DNA from: Pseudomonadota bacterium
Lineage (GTDB): Bacteria; Desulfobacterota; Desulfobacteria; Desulfobacterales; Desulfobacteraceae
NCBI GenBank assembly: GCA_018821535.1
Contig: JAHJLV010000041.1
Coordinates: 1-64,000 of the forward strand
Direction of reading: 5' to 3'
Length of the DNA stretch: 64,000 nucleotides
Position 1 is the first letter of the stretch. Each line of letters starts with the position of its first letter. Below, piece by piece: positions 17,124 through 24,091 of the stretch. Made by a program: the position numbers and the translations under genes. Under the pieces are notes generated by a model, which had not been told where the DNA came from, did not search any database, and was given only the letters and a program-made list of their open reading frames with translations.

Positions 17124-17915
17124 ATGCCTTACGCTGATATAGATGGATGCAACTACTACTATGAAGTCACAGGAAATGGAGACCCCCTGGTAATGATTCG
17201 GGGGCTGGGAAGTAATCTGGACCACTGGTACCCCCAGATACAGGCCTTAACCCAGCATTTTCGTGTGATGGCTTTTGACAACCCGGGAATCGCCCGGACA
17301 AAAGACGTAATAAAACCGTATTCTATACTGAAAATGGCACAGAACATCCCAAAATTGATGGATGTTGCGGGTATTGAAAAAGCGCATGTGTTCGGGCTTT
17401 CCATGGGAGGAATGATTGCCCAGGAACTGGCCTTAAATTTTCCGGAACGGATACAAAGGCTGATTCTCTGCGTCACTCATTGTGGCAAAAGCCACTCAAT
17501 ATCTCCCTCTGACAAGGTGAATCAATTGTTTGCCGCGATGATAAAAGAGGGAACGGATGAAGCCAGGGCAGCTGCTGCTGCAGTCATGTTCGCACAGGAA
17601 ACACTGGAGAATAATCCTGAAACAGCCGCAGAATATGCCGGAATTTCAATGAAATATCCGGTATCTACAGAAATTTTAGTCAAACAAAGCCAGGCCATCC
17701 AGGAATTTGACACCTGGGAACGCCTGACGGACATAACACCTCCCACACTTGTTTTGGGTGCAGACAAAGATGTGCTGATACCACCGGAAAACCTGAATAT
17801 TCTGGCGGATCGTATCCCAAATGCAAAACTGCATTTTATCAAAGGCGGTGGGCATCAGGTGATGATTGAACAGCCTGACGACTGCAATACAGCCATCATA
17901 GATTTCTTAACATAA
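17124..17915 (+). CDS. Alpha/beta hydrolase
   Basis: A 263-residue soluble enzyme of the alpha/beta-hydrolase fold. Visible elements are the oxyanion strand MIRGLGSNLDHW, the nucleophile elbow GLSMGGMIAQE (Ser), the acid region LVLGADKDVLIP (Asp) and the catalytic His in GGGHQVMIEQP. The cap is short. It resembles 3-oxoadipate enol-lactonase/carboxylesterase-type hydrolases, but the substrate cannot be assigned. The ATG at 17124 is chosen because of a strong acaggagg site; the frame is open 24 codons upstream. A crotonase follows after about 120 bp, so both may serve acyl-CoA or ring-cleavage metabolism. Confidence 0.88.
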   Translation: MPYADIDGCNYYYEVTGNGDPLVMIRGLGSNLDHWYPQIQALTQHFRVMAFDNPGIARTKDVIKPYSILKMAQNIPKLMDVAGIEKAHVFGLSMGGMIAQELALNFPERIQRLILCVTHCGKSHSISPSDKVNQLFAAMIKEGTDEARAAAAAVMFAQETLENNPETAAEYAGISMKYPVSTEILVKQSQAIQEFDTWERLTDITPPTLVLGADKDVLIPPENLNILADRIPNAKLHFIKGGGHQVMIEQPDDCNTAIIDFLT

Positions 17916-18036
17916 GCATCAGCGTAATTTTTAGTTTGAAGATAAAGTTACTTGAAAAATTAAAACACGGTATGAAATAATCTTTAAATGGAAATTTAAA
18001 AAAAAATCTAAATGCGATAAATACAGGAGACAATTA

Positions 18037-18783
18037 ATGAGTAAGGCAACAATTGAAGAACAAGGGGATGTAGCAGTTGTCAGAATGACCAACGGGACTA
18101 CCAACGCAATTAATCCAGAATTTATCGAAGATCTGACAATTGCATTGAAAACCGTGCGAACGGATTTCAGAGGAATGGTTCTTGCGGGAAATGCCAAATT
18201 TTTTGTTATTGGCTTTGATGTTCCCACACTGCTGAAGCTTGACCGAGCCGGGATGGCTGATTTTTTCCATCGCTTCAATCAGTTAATACTGGACCTATAT
18301 ACATTCGCGCTGCCAACCGCCTGTGCCATTGCTGGTCATGCCATTGGCGGCGGAAATATTATTGCCCTTGCAACAGACTATCGTTTTATGGTTGAAGGGA
18401 AAAAGCGCATTGGTCTAAACGAAATCCAATTGGGTGTTCCAGTTCCTTATTTAGCGGATTTAATACTTCGGCAGATTGTTGGTGATCGAGCAGCAACTGA
18501 GATGCTGTACACAGGCGATATGATGTCGGTTGCCGCTGCACTGAAATTTGGTCTTGTTGATGAGACAGTCCCGGAAGAAGACCTGGAGCTGAAAGCAATT
18601 GAAAAAATAGCTAATTTTGCAAAATTTTCCAGTGAGGGTTTTGCTGCAATAAAAGCCAATCGCACTGGTGCGATTCAGGTAGCGTACCTGGCAGATTTTG
18701 AAGAAAAAAATGCGCAGTTTATTGATCTCTGGTTTAGTCAGAATGTGCAAGCACTTTTGCATAAGGCTGCTGAAAAGTTTTAG
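18037..18783 (+). CDS. Enoyl-CoA hydratase/isomerase family protein
   Basis: A 248-residue crotonase-fold protein. It has the oxyanion-hole region AIAGHAIGGGNIIALATDYR and the second loop GLNEIQLGVPVPYLADLILR, in which the Glu of NEIQLG corresponds to one catalytic acid of hydratases. The first CoA-binding loop reads LAGNAKFFVIGFDVP, which differs from the usual AGAD-LKE pattern, so the reaction (hydration, isomerisation or thioester hydrolysis) is uncertain. It is related in style to the second crotonase at 42236. A caggaga site precedes the ATG. Cytoplasmic. Confidence 0.85.
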   Translation: MSKATIEEQGDVAVVRMTNGTTNAINPEFIEDLTIALKTVRTDFRGMVLAGNAKFFVIGFDVPTLLKLDRAGMADFFHRFNQLILDLYTFALPTACAIAGHAIGGGNIIALATDYRFMVEGKKRIGLNEIQLGVPVPYLADLILRQIVGDRAATEMLYTGDMMSVAAALKFGLVDETVPEEDLELKAIEKIANFAKFSSEGFAAIKANRTGAIQVAYLADFEEKNAQFIDLWFSQNVQALLHKAAEKF

Positions 18784-18793
18784 GAGGTTTTTA

Positions 18794-19001
18794 ATTGCGG
18801 AGACATATCTGTAACACCGAAAGTCAGATGGTAGGCGATATCTGGGATTCCATCGCTCAAGATGCTGGACAACAAACGTTACCGGAATGGTAAAAAAAAG
18901 AGCTGGACAAAAGATGTGCCGAATACAAAGCTGGAAAAATAGAAGCCTATGACTGCCAGGCAGCCCACGATGAGTTAAGGGAAAAGTACGGATTCAAATG
19001 A
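18794..19001 (+). pseudogene. Broken addiction-module antitoxin gene
   Basis: The frame reads MVGDIWDSIAQDAG from 18828, then LPEW, an in-frame TAA, and KKELDKRCAEYKAGKIEAYD to KYGFK-stop. This is the pattern of the short unstable-antitoxin family (TIGR02574-like: DIWDSI ... ELDRRLAEY). The stop in the middle, next to a run of eight A, inactivates it. It ends in an AATGA overlap with the truncated toxin gene. Confidence 0.7.
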
Positions 19002-19105
19002 TCCCCCGATATACTGCCCGTGCGTTAACTGAAATCGACTTAGGGATTCTATGGTATGAAGAGCAAGGAAGAGGTCTGGGAGCGGAGTTTCTAAAAGAAA
19101 ATATC
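18998..19105 (+). pseudogene. 5' fragment of a ParE/RelE-type toxin
   Basis: Starts at an ATG overlapping the antitoxin stop and reads IPRYTARALTEIDLGILWYE, then EQGRGLGAEFLKENI, the N-terminal third of a ParE-family toxin. Homology stops at the 20-bp direct repeat (19086-19105). A likely C-terminal remainder resumes in the same reading frame at the second repeat copy (19911-19999), reading KFLKENI and then VCRSFIHQIKYAIYLPF before a stop. The gene appears split by the toxin-antitoxin cassette between the repeats. Confidence 0.6.
19086..19105 (+). repeat. 20-bp direct repeat, copy 1
   Basis: agtttctaaaagaaaatatc occurs identically at 19911-19930. The two copies flank an 805-bp segment carrying a complete toxin-antitoxin pair, and both lie in the same frame of the broken toxin gene. 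Confidence 0.85.
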
Positions 19106-19114
19106 AGGGTAAAA

Positions 19115-19402
19115 TTAAAACTCGTCTGGCATTAAACGTGCTCCGTGGATTACCGCAATGATATCAATTTGGCCAGGCTTGATCCGGTAGATAATCCGGT
19201 ATGGTTTTTCTATGACTTCCCGAATGTCTTTGGCATCATACTCCGGCACTTTTCTGCCGGACATGTTATGTTCAGCAATTTGTTCTGTACGTCGGGTGAT
19301 CCTGTCAATCATTCGTCTGGCATAGGTTGGAGAATTAAACGCTATGTATTCGTATATATTAGCAAGATGATCAATAGCGTTCTCGGTCCAGCGAACTCTC
19401 AT
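19115..19402 (-). CDS. RelE/ParE-family toxin
   Basis: A 95-residue toxin of the ParE/RelE superfamily: MRVRWTENAIDHLANIYEYI, then NSPTYARRMIDRITRRTEQI, SGRKVPEY, IREVIEKPYRIIYRIKPGQI and DIIAVIHGARLMP, the canonical final strand. RelE members cleave mRNA on the ribosome and ParE members poison gyrase; the sequence alone does not settle which. It is coupled to the upstream antitoxin by an ATGA overlap. It lies inside the segment bounded by the 20-bp direct repeats. Confidence 0.9.
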   Translation of the reverse strand: MRVRWTENAIDHLANIYEYIAFNSPTYARRMIDRITRRTEQIAEHNMSGRKVPEYDAKDIREVIEKPYRIIYRIKPGQIDIIAVIHGARLMPDEF

Positions 19403-19587
19403 TTTGTAAGACCAAATTTTTTGCGAACTTCTTTGACATCCACAGTGTGGCCCTCGTCACTGTCTTTTATGCCTGCTTCTATGGTTTGACGGACATAAAT
19501 CTGCTGCATTAAATCATCCCAGGTGGCCTGGTCCGGAAGTTGATTTAATATTTTGTAGGCTTCTTGTTTTATTCCTTCAGTCTGCAT
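19399..19587 (-). CDS. Antitoxin partner of the RelE/ParE toxin
   Basis: A roughly 62-residue acidic protein (MQTEGIKQEAYKILNQLPDQ, ATWDDLMQQIYVRQTIEAGI, then DSDEGHTVDVKEVRKKFGL). This is the pattern of small antitoxins that accompany ParE/RelE toxins, with an N-terminal helical dimerising part and a C-terminal toxin-binding tail. The ATG at 19587 has an aaggatg site; the frame is open to 19620 and ATG 19602 is an alternative. A degenerate copy of its 3' end lies at 15603-15662, so this family has moved or duplicated locally. Confidence 0.85.
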   Translation of the reverse strand: MQTEGIKQEAYKILNQLPDQATWDDLMQQIYVRQTIEAGIKDSDEGHTVDVKEVRKKFGLTK

Positions 19588-19910
19588 GTCTTCATCCTTC
19601 ATTGTGGTAAAAAGTATCACACAAGTTTTAAAATCGCTTTTGACACAACGTTTATAATCTTAAAACGAATATAACATGATCGTAAAATGAATGACAGTTT
19701 TTCTTGACCAAAATTCACCGTTTATTTTTTTAAACCCCTCTGGAAATCATTTTCAGGTCTTATTTTTGACACATCTTTCCAATCACCGTTACAGGAATTC
19801 ATTATAACGTTATGGTTGCGTTACCTTTTAAGGTAAATAACGTTATTTCACGTCAGGGGAAAAGGGGCTGTTTTAAATCATGCCCTTGTCTGGCGAGATC
19901 CTCGGGATTA

Positions 19911-19930
19911 AGTTTCTAAAAGAAAATATC
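19911..19930 (+). repeat. 20-bp direct repeat, copy 2
   Basis: Identical to 19086-19105. It marks the right border of the segment carrying the RelE/ParE toxin-antitoxin pair. Confidence 0.85.
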
Positions 19931-20001
19931 TGGCATGGTGTATGCAGAAGTTTCATTCATCAGATTAAGTATGCCATTTACTTACCTTTCAAAGTCTGAT
20001 G

Positions 20002-20065
20002 AAACACCTCCGTGACCTCCGGGGCAATTTGAATACTGCCAGGAATTGCCCCGGAGGCGGTGTTT
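20002..20065 (+). repeat. Long inverted repeat/possible structured leader
   Basis: A perfect 14-bp stem (cctccggggcaatt at 20016-20029 with aattgccccggagg at 20044-20057) encloses a 14-nt loop. It is extended outward by aaacacc/ggtgttt (20002-20008 with 20059-20065) across a 7-nt/1-nt internal loop. It has no T run, so it is not a standard terminator. It lies 65 bp before the DUF1638 start. It may be an RNA element, an operator, or the end of a lost mobile element. Confidence 0.6.
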
Positions 20066-20129
20066 AGGCAGGAACAGGATTGAATGAACAGGCGAATAAT
20101 AAATATACTGCACTTTTATGGAGGGTGTT

Positions 20130-20777
20130 GTGGGAGAATCATTTAAAGATATCGCTATTGTTGCATGCGGGACCATGAGCCCTGAAATAAATAACCTTAA
20201 ACAGCTGGGGTTTCTTGATACGGAACATATTTTTTTTACAACACCCGGACTTCACCAGGATATTCCAGAGCTTGAAACTCAACTGGTCAGGCTGATTGAA
20301 AAAGGAAAATCAGTGGCCAGGGGGGTGATTGTTGTATATGGCGGCAAATACTGTTATGTTAATCCAGATAATCCCACCCGTTTAATGAAAGATATTATAG
20401 GTGAACAGGGTTCGAATGTGGTCAGGATTGAGGCCAGTCACTGCATGGGTATGATGGCAACCGAACAGCAGATGAAACAGATTACAACTGATCTCGGTGG
20501 CGAACCGGTGTGGTTTATGACGCCCGGCTGGGTAAAGTTTAAAAAACAGGTGTTCAAAGGCTGGGACAAGGCCATTGCCAATGAGAATTTCCCCCGGCAT
20601 ACAGGTGGCGCTGTGGTTCTGGACGGGATTGAATATATGGATCAATATATGACGGAAAACCCGGAAGAATTTCTTGATTATTGTGACTGGATGGGGATTC
20701 CCATGCAGGGAGCGCCGGTCTCAATGGATCGGTTTAAAGGGCTTTTAACAGACGCTCTGGCTGCTTTGAACAGGTAA
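20130..20777 (+). CDS. DUF1638 protein
   Basis: A 215-residue soluble protein of the DUF1638 family: IVACGTMSPEINN (early Cys), TPGLHQDIPELETQLVRLIE, VIVVYGGKYC (YGxxC-type motif), RIEASHCMGMMATE and FMTPGWVKF. The conserved Cys residues suggest metal or corrinoid-related chemistry. DUF1638 genes are often near methyltransferase and corrinoid genes in anaerobes, but the function is not established. GTG 20130 is chosen because ggaggg lies 7 bp upstream; ATG 20118 is the in-frame alternative. It precedes the CoA-disulfide-reductase-like gene by 38 bp, so they probably form an operon. Confidence 0.8.
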   Translation: MGESFKDIAIVACGTMSPEINNLKQLGFLDTEHIFFTTPGLHQDIPELETQLVRLIEKGKSVARGVIVVYGGKYCYVNPDNPTRLMKDIIGEQGSNVVRIEASHCMGMMATEQQMKQITTDLGGEPVWFMTPGWVKFKKQVFKGWDKAIANENFPRHTGGAVVLDGIEYMDQYMTENPEEFLDYCDWMGIPMQGAPVSMDRFKGLLTDALAALNR

Positions 20778-20815
20778 CAACAGCAGGATATGATAAGCAT
20801 TTGAAAGGAGATGCC

Positions 20816-22156
20816 ATGACATTTGTGATTATCGGAGGAGATGCCGCAGGCATGAGTGCGGCAAGCCGGGCCAGAAGGCTTGCGCCGGATATGGAAATTA
20901 TCGTGCTGGAACAGACCTTTGATGTTTCTTACAGTGCCTGCAGCATGCCCTATAATATTGCAGAGCCAGGGATAGATATGGAAAATCTGGTGGTCAGAAA
21001 AGCAGATGTGTTTATTGCAAAAAATAAAATAAATCTGTTAACAGGGCACAGGGTAACTGCCATAGACCGTGGGGCAAAAAAAGTCTCCGGAATTACAATA
21101 GAGGGGGCTTTGTTTGCTTTTGACTATGATACGCTGTTTATCGCAACGGGTGCGGCTCCGGTTATTCCACAACTGCCGGGGTTTGACCGGCCTGAGGTCA
21201 TGGCCTTGAAAAGTCTTGCCCAGGGAAAAATCATTAAATCCTATATCAAACAGCATCAGGTTAAAACAGCCGTGATTGTGGGTATGGGGTATATTGCCCT
21301 GGAAATGTGCGAGGCGTTTGAAAAACGGCAGATTAAAACCAGCATGGTGAAGCCCGGACCGGTTTTTCTGCCCTGGCTGCCCTCTGACCTTGCTGATGTG
21401 ATTTATAAGGAATTGATCGACAACGGCATTGATATTTATTCAGGTCACGAGATTAAAAAAATTGAATCCACGGACACAGGTGTCCGGGTGGTGTGTGAAG
21501 ATCTTGAACTGGATGCGGATATGGTATTGGCAGCCATAGGGGTAAAACCCTGCAGTGAGCTGGCCGGTGCTGCAGGACTTGAGCTGGGGATATCAGATGC
21601 CATTGCTGTTGATCCGTATCTGAAAACCTCGGATGAAAACATCTATTCAGCAGGTGACTGTGCAGATGCGTACCATGTTGTTACAGATAATAAATGCTGG
21701 ATTCCGCTGGCCTTGAGGGCAAACCGGGCAGGGTGGGCAGTGGCGGATAATGTGTGCGGCACGCCAGCCAGGGTTCCGGGTGTTGCAGGGACCTCTGTAT
21801 TTAAAGTGTTTTCTCTTGAAGTGGCCAGATCCGGGCTGACTTTCAAAGAAGCGCAAAATGCCGGGTTTGATCCGGTGGAAAATGTGATCGAAAGTCAATC
21901 CAGAGCGCATAGCCAGACTGACTCAACGCCAATTTATGTGAATATGGTGGCAGATAAGAAAACAGGTCGTCTGTTAGGTGCTCAGATGGTGGGAAACGAA
22001 GGCGTGGCCCACAGGATAAATGCAGTTGCCGTGGCCTTGCACAGCAAAATGACGGTTGAAGATTTTTTTCAGACAGATCTGGCCTATGCGCCGCCTTTCG
22101 GGCCGGTATGGGATCCTTTGCTGACAGCTGCCAATCAATTGCTTAAAAAATTATAA
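20816..22156 (+). CDS. FAD-dependent CoA-disulfide reductase-like oxidoreductase
   Basis: A 446-residue flavoprotein. Residues 1-30 contain the FAD motif (VIIGGDAAGMSAASRARR), and the redox Cys sits in DVSYSACSMPYNIA, the single-Cys site of CoA-disulfide reductases and NADH oxidases. An ATG-type strand (LFIATGAAPVIP) and the NAD motif VIVGMGYIALEMCEAF follow, then the second FAD motif IYSAGDCADAYHV. The C-terminal dimerisation domain ends AYAPPFGPVWDPLL. Such enzymes use NAD(P)H to reduce CoA disulfide, CoA persulfide or polysulfide. The ATG at 20816 has aaaggag. With DUF1638 upstream and the sigma-54 thiol/selenium operon nearby, a role in sulfur or thiol redox balance is likely (inference). 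Confidence 0.87.
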   Translation: MTFVIIGGDAAGMSAASRARRLAPDMEIIVLEQTFDVSYSACSMPYNIAEPGIDMENLVVRKADVFIAKNKINLLTGHRVTAIDRGAKKVSGITIEGALFAFDYDTLFIATGAAPVIPQLPGFDRPEVMALKSLAQGKIIKSYIKQHQVKTAVIVGMGYIALEMCEAFEKRQIKTSMVKPGPVFLPWLPSDLADVIYKELIDNGIDIYSGHEIKKIESTDTGVRVVCEDLELDADMVLAAIGVKPCSELAGAAGLELGISDAIAVDPYLKTSDENIYSAGDCADAYHVVTDNKCWIPLALRANRAGWAVADNVCGTPARVPGVAGTSVFKVFSLEVARSGLTFKEAQNAGFDPVENVIESQSRAHSQTDSTPIYVNMVADKKTGRLLGAQMVGNEGVAHRINAVAVALHSKMTVEDFFQTDLAYAPPFGPVWDPLLTAANQLLKKL

Positions 22157-22171
22157 ACGGTTTAATCCTTT

Positions 22172-23563
22172 TTATATGAGTTCTTTCAGGTTGATGCTGT
22201 ATTTTTTTATGCGGTTCCATACCGTTACCCTGTTGATGTTCAGAAGTTGAGCTGCTTTGCTTTGGTTGCCACGGGTTTTTTTAAGGGCATTGATCAGTTC
22301 TGATTTTTCATCAGGCAAAGGGTGCCTGCGAAAATCAGTCGGGTCCGGGTCAGGTTCTATGGCGTGTTTCATGCTGATTTTTTTAGGTAAATGTTTTAAC
22401 TGGATCAAAGAATCATCAGTGGTGACAAAGGCGTATTCCATGGCATTTTTAAGCTCCCGGATATTGCCGGGCCACGGGTATTCCATTACCGATTCCATGG
22501 CATCATAGCTTAGCCCCTGGATGGTTTTTCCGGTTTTTGTATTTAATTTCTGGATAAATGTGCTGATCATGAGAGGTATGTCTTCTTTTCTGTCTCTTAA
22601 TGCCGGAAGATGAATGGGGATGACATTGATTCTGAAAAGCAGGTCCTGCCTGAATTCATTTTTCCGGATGAGCTCATCCAGGTCTTTATTGGTTGCCGTA
22701 ATAATTCGCACATCAACAAAAACCGGATCAATATCTCCCACTCTTTCAAACTGCCCGGACTCCAGAACCCGCAGCAGTTTGGTTTGTATCGGCATGGGAA
22801 TATCCCCGATTTCATCCAGGAAAAAATCTCCCTGATTGGCCGCTTCAAACCGCCCGATACGGTTATTGTAGGCTCCGGTAAACGCCCCTTTGGCATGTCC
22901 GAACAATTCACTTTCAAGGACTGCCTCATTCAAGGCTGCGCAATTGAGCTGGATAAACGGCCCGTTTTTTCTGGACCCGCACAGGTGGATGGCGTTGGCC
23001 ACCAATTCTTTTCCTGTCCCGCTCTCCCCTGTGATGATAACCGGTGCCTTGCTCTGGGCAGCTCTTTGAATCATATCAAAAACATGTATCATGACAGGTG
23101 ACTGGCCCACAATGCCGTAAAAATCGGTTTCCAGTTCACATTGTCGCGACAGGATGTGGAGTTTTTCATCCAGCCGGGTCATTTCAGAAATATCGGTTAA
23201 TGTTTCCACAACGCCGATGGCCTTGCGGGTTTCATCCCAGAGTATGGAGGCGTTTTTTAATACCGGAAGAAAACTGCCGTCTTTTCTTCTGACCTGGCAC
23301 TGGCATTTTTTCATATCTTTGTGCCCGGGTTCAAACAGTTTACACCAGGTGGATGACTCTTTTCTTCTCAGCGTCTGTTCGCAGGCATCACATCCCAGCA
23401 CACTGCAGGACATGCCGATAATGTCTTCAGATGTGTATCCGGTCAATGTTTCAAAGGCTTTGTTCACCATCAGAATGGACCCTTCCGGCCCGACAAACAT
23501 AAGACCGTCATTGATCGTGTTCACAATTTTTTTCCAGAAAATATTCATTGAGTGATCGTCCAT
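22172..23563 (-). CDS. Sigma-54 activator with Cys-rich PAS sensor
   Basis: A 463-residue enhancer-binding protein. Residues 1-130 form a PAS domain interrupted by Cys residues (CSVLGCDACEQ, a C-x4-C-x2-C motif, then TWCKLF and KKCQCQ), suggesting a metal, Fe-S or thiol-redox sensor. Residues 150-375 are the AAA+ domain with Walker A GESGTGKE, the sigma-54 contact loop GAFTGA, Walker B FFLDEIGD and the R-finger region. The C-terminus has a Fis helix-turn-helix (GNQSKAAQLLNINRVTVWNR). It is divergently transcribed from the selenoprotein operon at 23824; the intervening DNA has a 30-bp palindrome and a sigma-54 promoter, so it very likely activates that operon. Start ATG has aggaa upstream. Confidence 0.92.
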   Translation of the reverse strand: MDDHSMNIFWKKIVNTINDGLMFVGPEGSILMVNKAFETLTGYTSEDIIGMSCSVLGCDACEQTLRRKESSTWCKLFEPGHKDMKKCQCQVRRKDGSFLPVLKNASILWDETRKAIGVVETLTDISEMTRLDEKLHILSRQCELETDFYGIVGQSPVMIHVFDMIQRAAQSKAPVIITGESGTGKELVANAIHLCGSRKNGPFIQLNCAALNEAVLESELFGHAKGAFTGAYNNRIGRFEAANQGDFFLDEIGDIPMPIQTKLLRVLESGQFERVGDIDPVFVDVRIITATNKDLDELIRKNEFRQDLLFRINVIPIHLPALRDRKEDIPLMISTFIQKLNTKTGKTIQGLSYDAMESVMEYPWPGNIRELKNAMEYAFVTTDDSLIQLKHLPKKISMKHAIEPDPDPTDFRRHPLPDEKSELINALKKTRGNQSKAAQLLNINRVTVWNRIKKYSINLKELI

Positions 23564-23590
23564 CCAGGATTCCTTTTTTTCAGGGTTTTG

Positions 23591-23638
23591 TAAGTGTTTA
23601 AACTGTCGAATAAGTGTTTAAACGTTTAAACACTTATT
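23591..23638. promoter_or_regulatory. Upstream activator site: 30-bp perfect palindrome plus half site
   Basis: aataagtgtttaaac at 23609-23623 is followed directly by its reverse complement gtttaaacacttatt (23624-23638). A further direct copy of the half site, taagtgtttaaac, lies at 23591-23603. The palindrome ends about 100 bp upstream of the -24 box, the usual distance for an enhancer-binding protein, and is 30-45 bp from the regulator's own start, so it may also control that gene. Confidence 0.82.
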
Positions 23639-23739
23639 TAAATACTATGAATGAATCATAGGGTCAAGGTCTGATGTGAATTTTTAATTATACTGTAAAA
23701 ACAAATACTTAATTATTTTTATGGTTGAATCTATCCTGT

Positions 23740-23754
23740 GGGCATGTCCGTTGC
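23740..23754 (+). promoter_or_regulatory. Sigma-54 promoter of the selenoprotein operon
   Basis: gggcatgtccgttgc matches TGGCACG-N4-TTGC with exact GG/GC spacing and 13 of 15 fit to the conserved frame. The predicted start at about 23766 gives a 58-nt leader before the ATG at 23824. Confidence 0.8.
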
Positions 23755-23823
23755 TATACAGAGTTTAAAAGATTGTCCGTAAAAATATTTTGCAGCATCC
23801 AGACCCTTTTTTAAGGACTGAAC

Positions 23824-24075
23824 ATGACATCAAAACACACACTGGATCTCAGGGGGGTCATATCCCCTTTGAATCTGCTGAAATGTAAAAACTATCTGGC
23901 ATCCATGAAACCGGATGAGGTCCTGGATGTTTTTCTGGCAGATACGGATGTGGTGAAAGATTTAATTATCATTGTAAAAAAATCCAGGGACAGGGTGATG
24001 TATCAGAAGAATGAAGCAGATTATATCTGTCTTGGAATTAAAAAAGGAGAAAAAACACAATGGCCGGAATTCTAA
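23824..24075 (+). CDS. TusA-like protein lacking the catalytic cysteine
   Basis: An 83-residue protein with the TusA/SirA fold pattern: [20 protein letters not shown], then [20 protein letters not shown]. TusA proteins carry persulfide sulfur on the Cys of a C-P-x-P motif that follows L-D-x-R-G. Here that position is Ser (VISPLN), and the only nearby Cys is in LLKCK seven residues later. It may therefore have lost sulfur transfer, use the displaced Cys, or bind a partner. It is the first gene after the sigma-54 promoter and 16 bp before the peroxiredoxin, so it is part of the same operon. Start ATG is preceded by ttaagga. Confidence 0.72.
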   Translation: MTSKHTLDLRGVISPLNLLKCKNYLASMKPDEVLDVFLADTDVVKDLIIIVKKSRDRVMYQKNEADYICLGIKKGEKTQWPEF

Positions 24076-24091
24076 ACCGACAGGAGGTTTT

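Larger units (their letters stand above)
19588..20129. other. Intergenic region with palindromes and a long hairpin
   Basis: No complete gene. It holds the second direct-repeat copy and toxin remnant (19911-19999), a palindrome cluster at 19804-19847 (ataacgttat, ttacctt-tt-aaggtaa, aataacgttatt), and the long inverted repeat at 20002-20065 described separately. The promoter of the DUF1638 operon must lie here, but no confident -35/-10 pair was seen. Confidence 0.55.
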
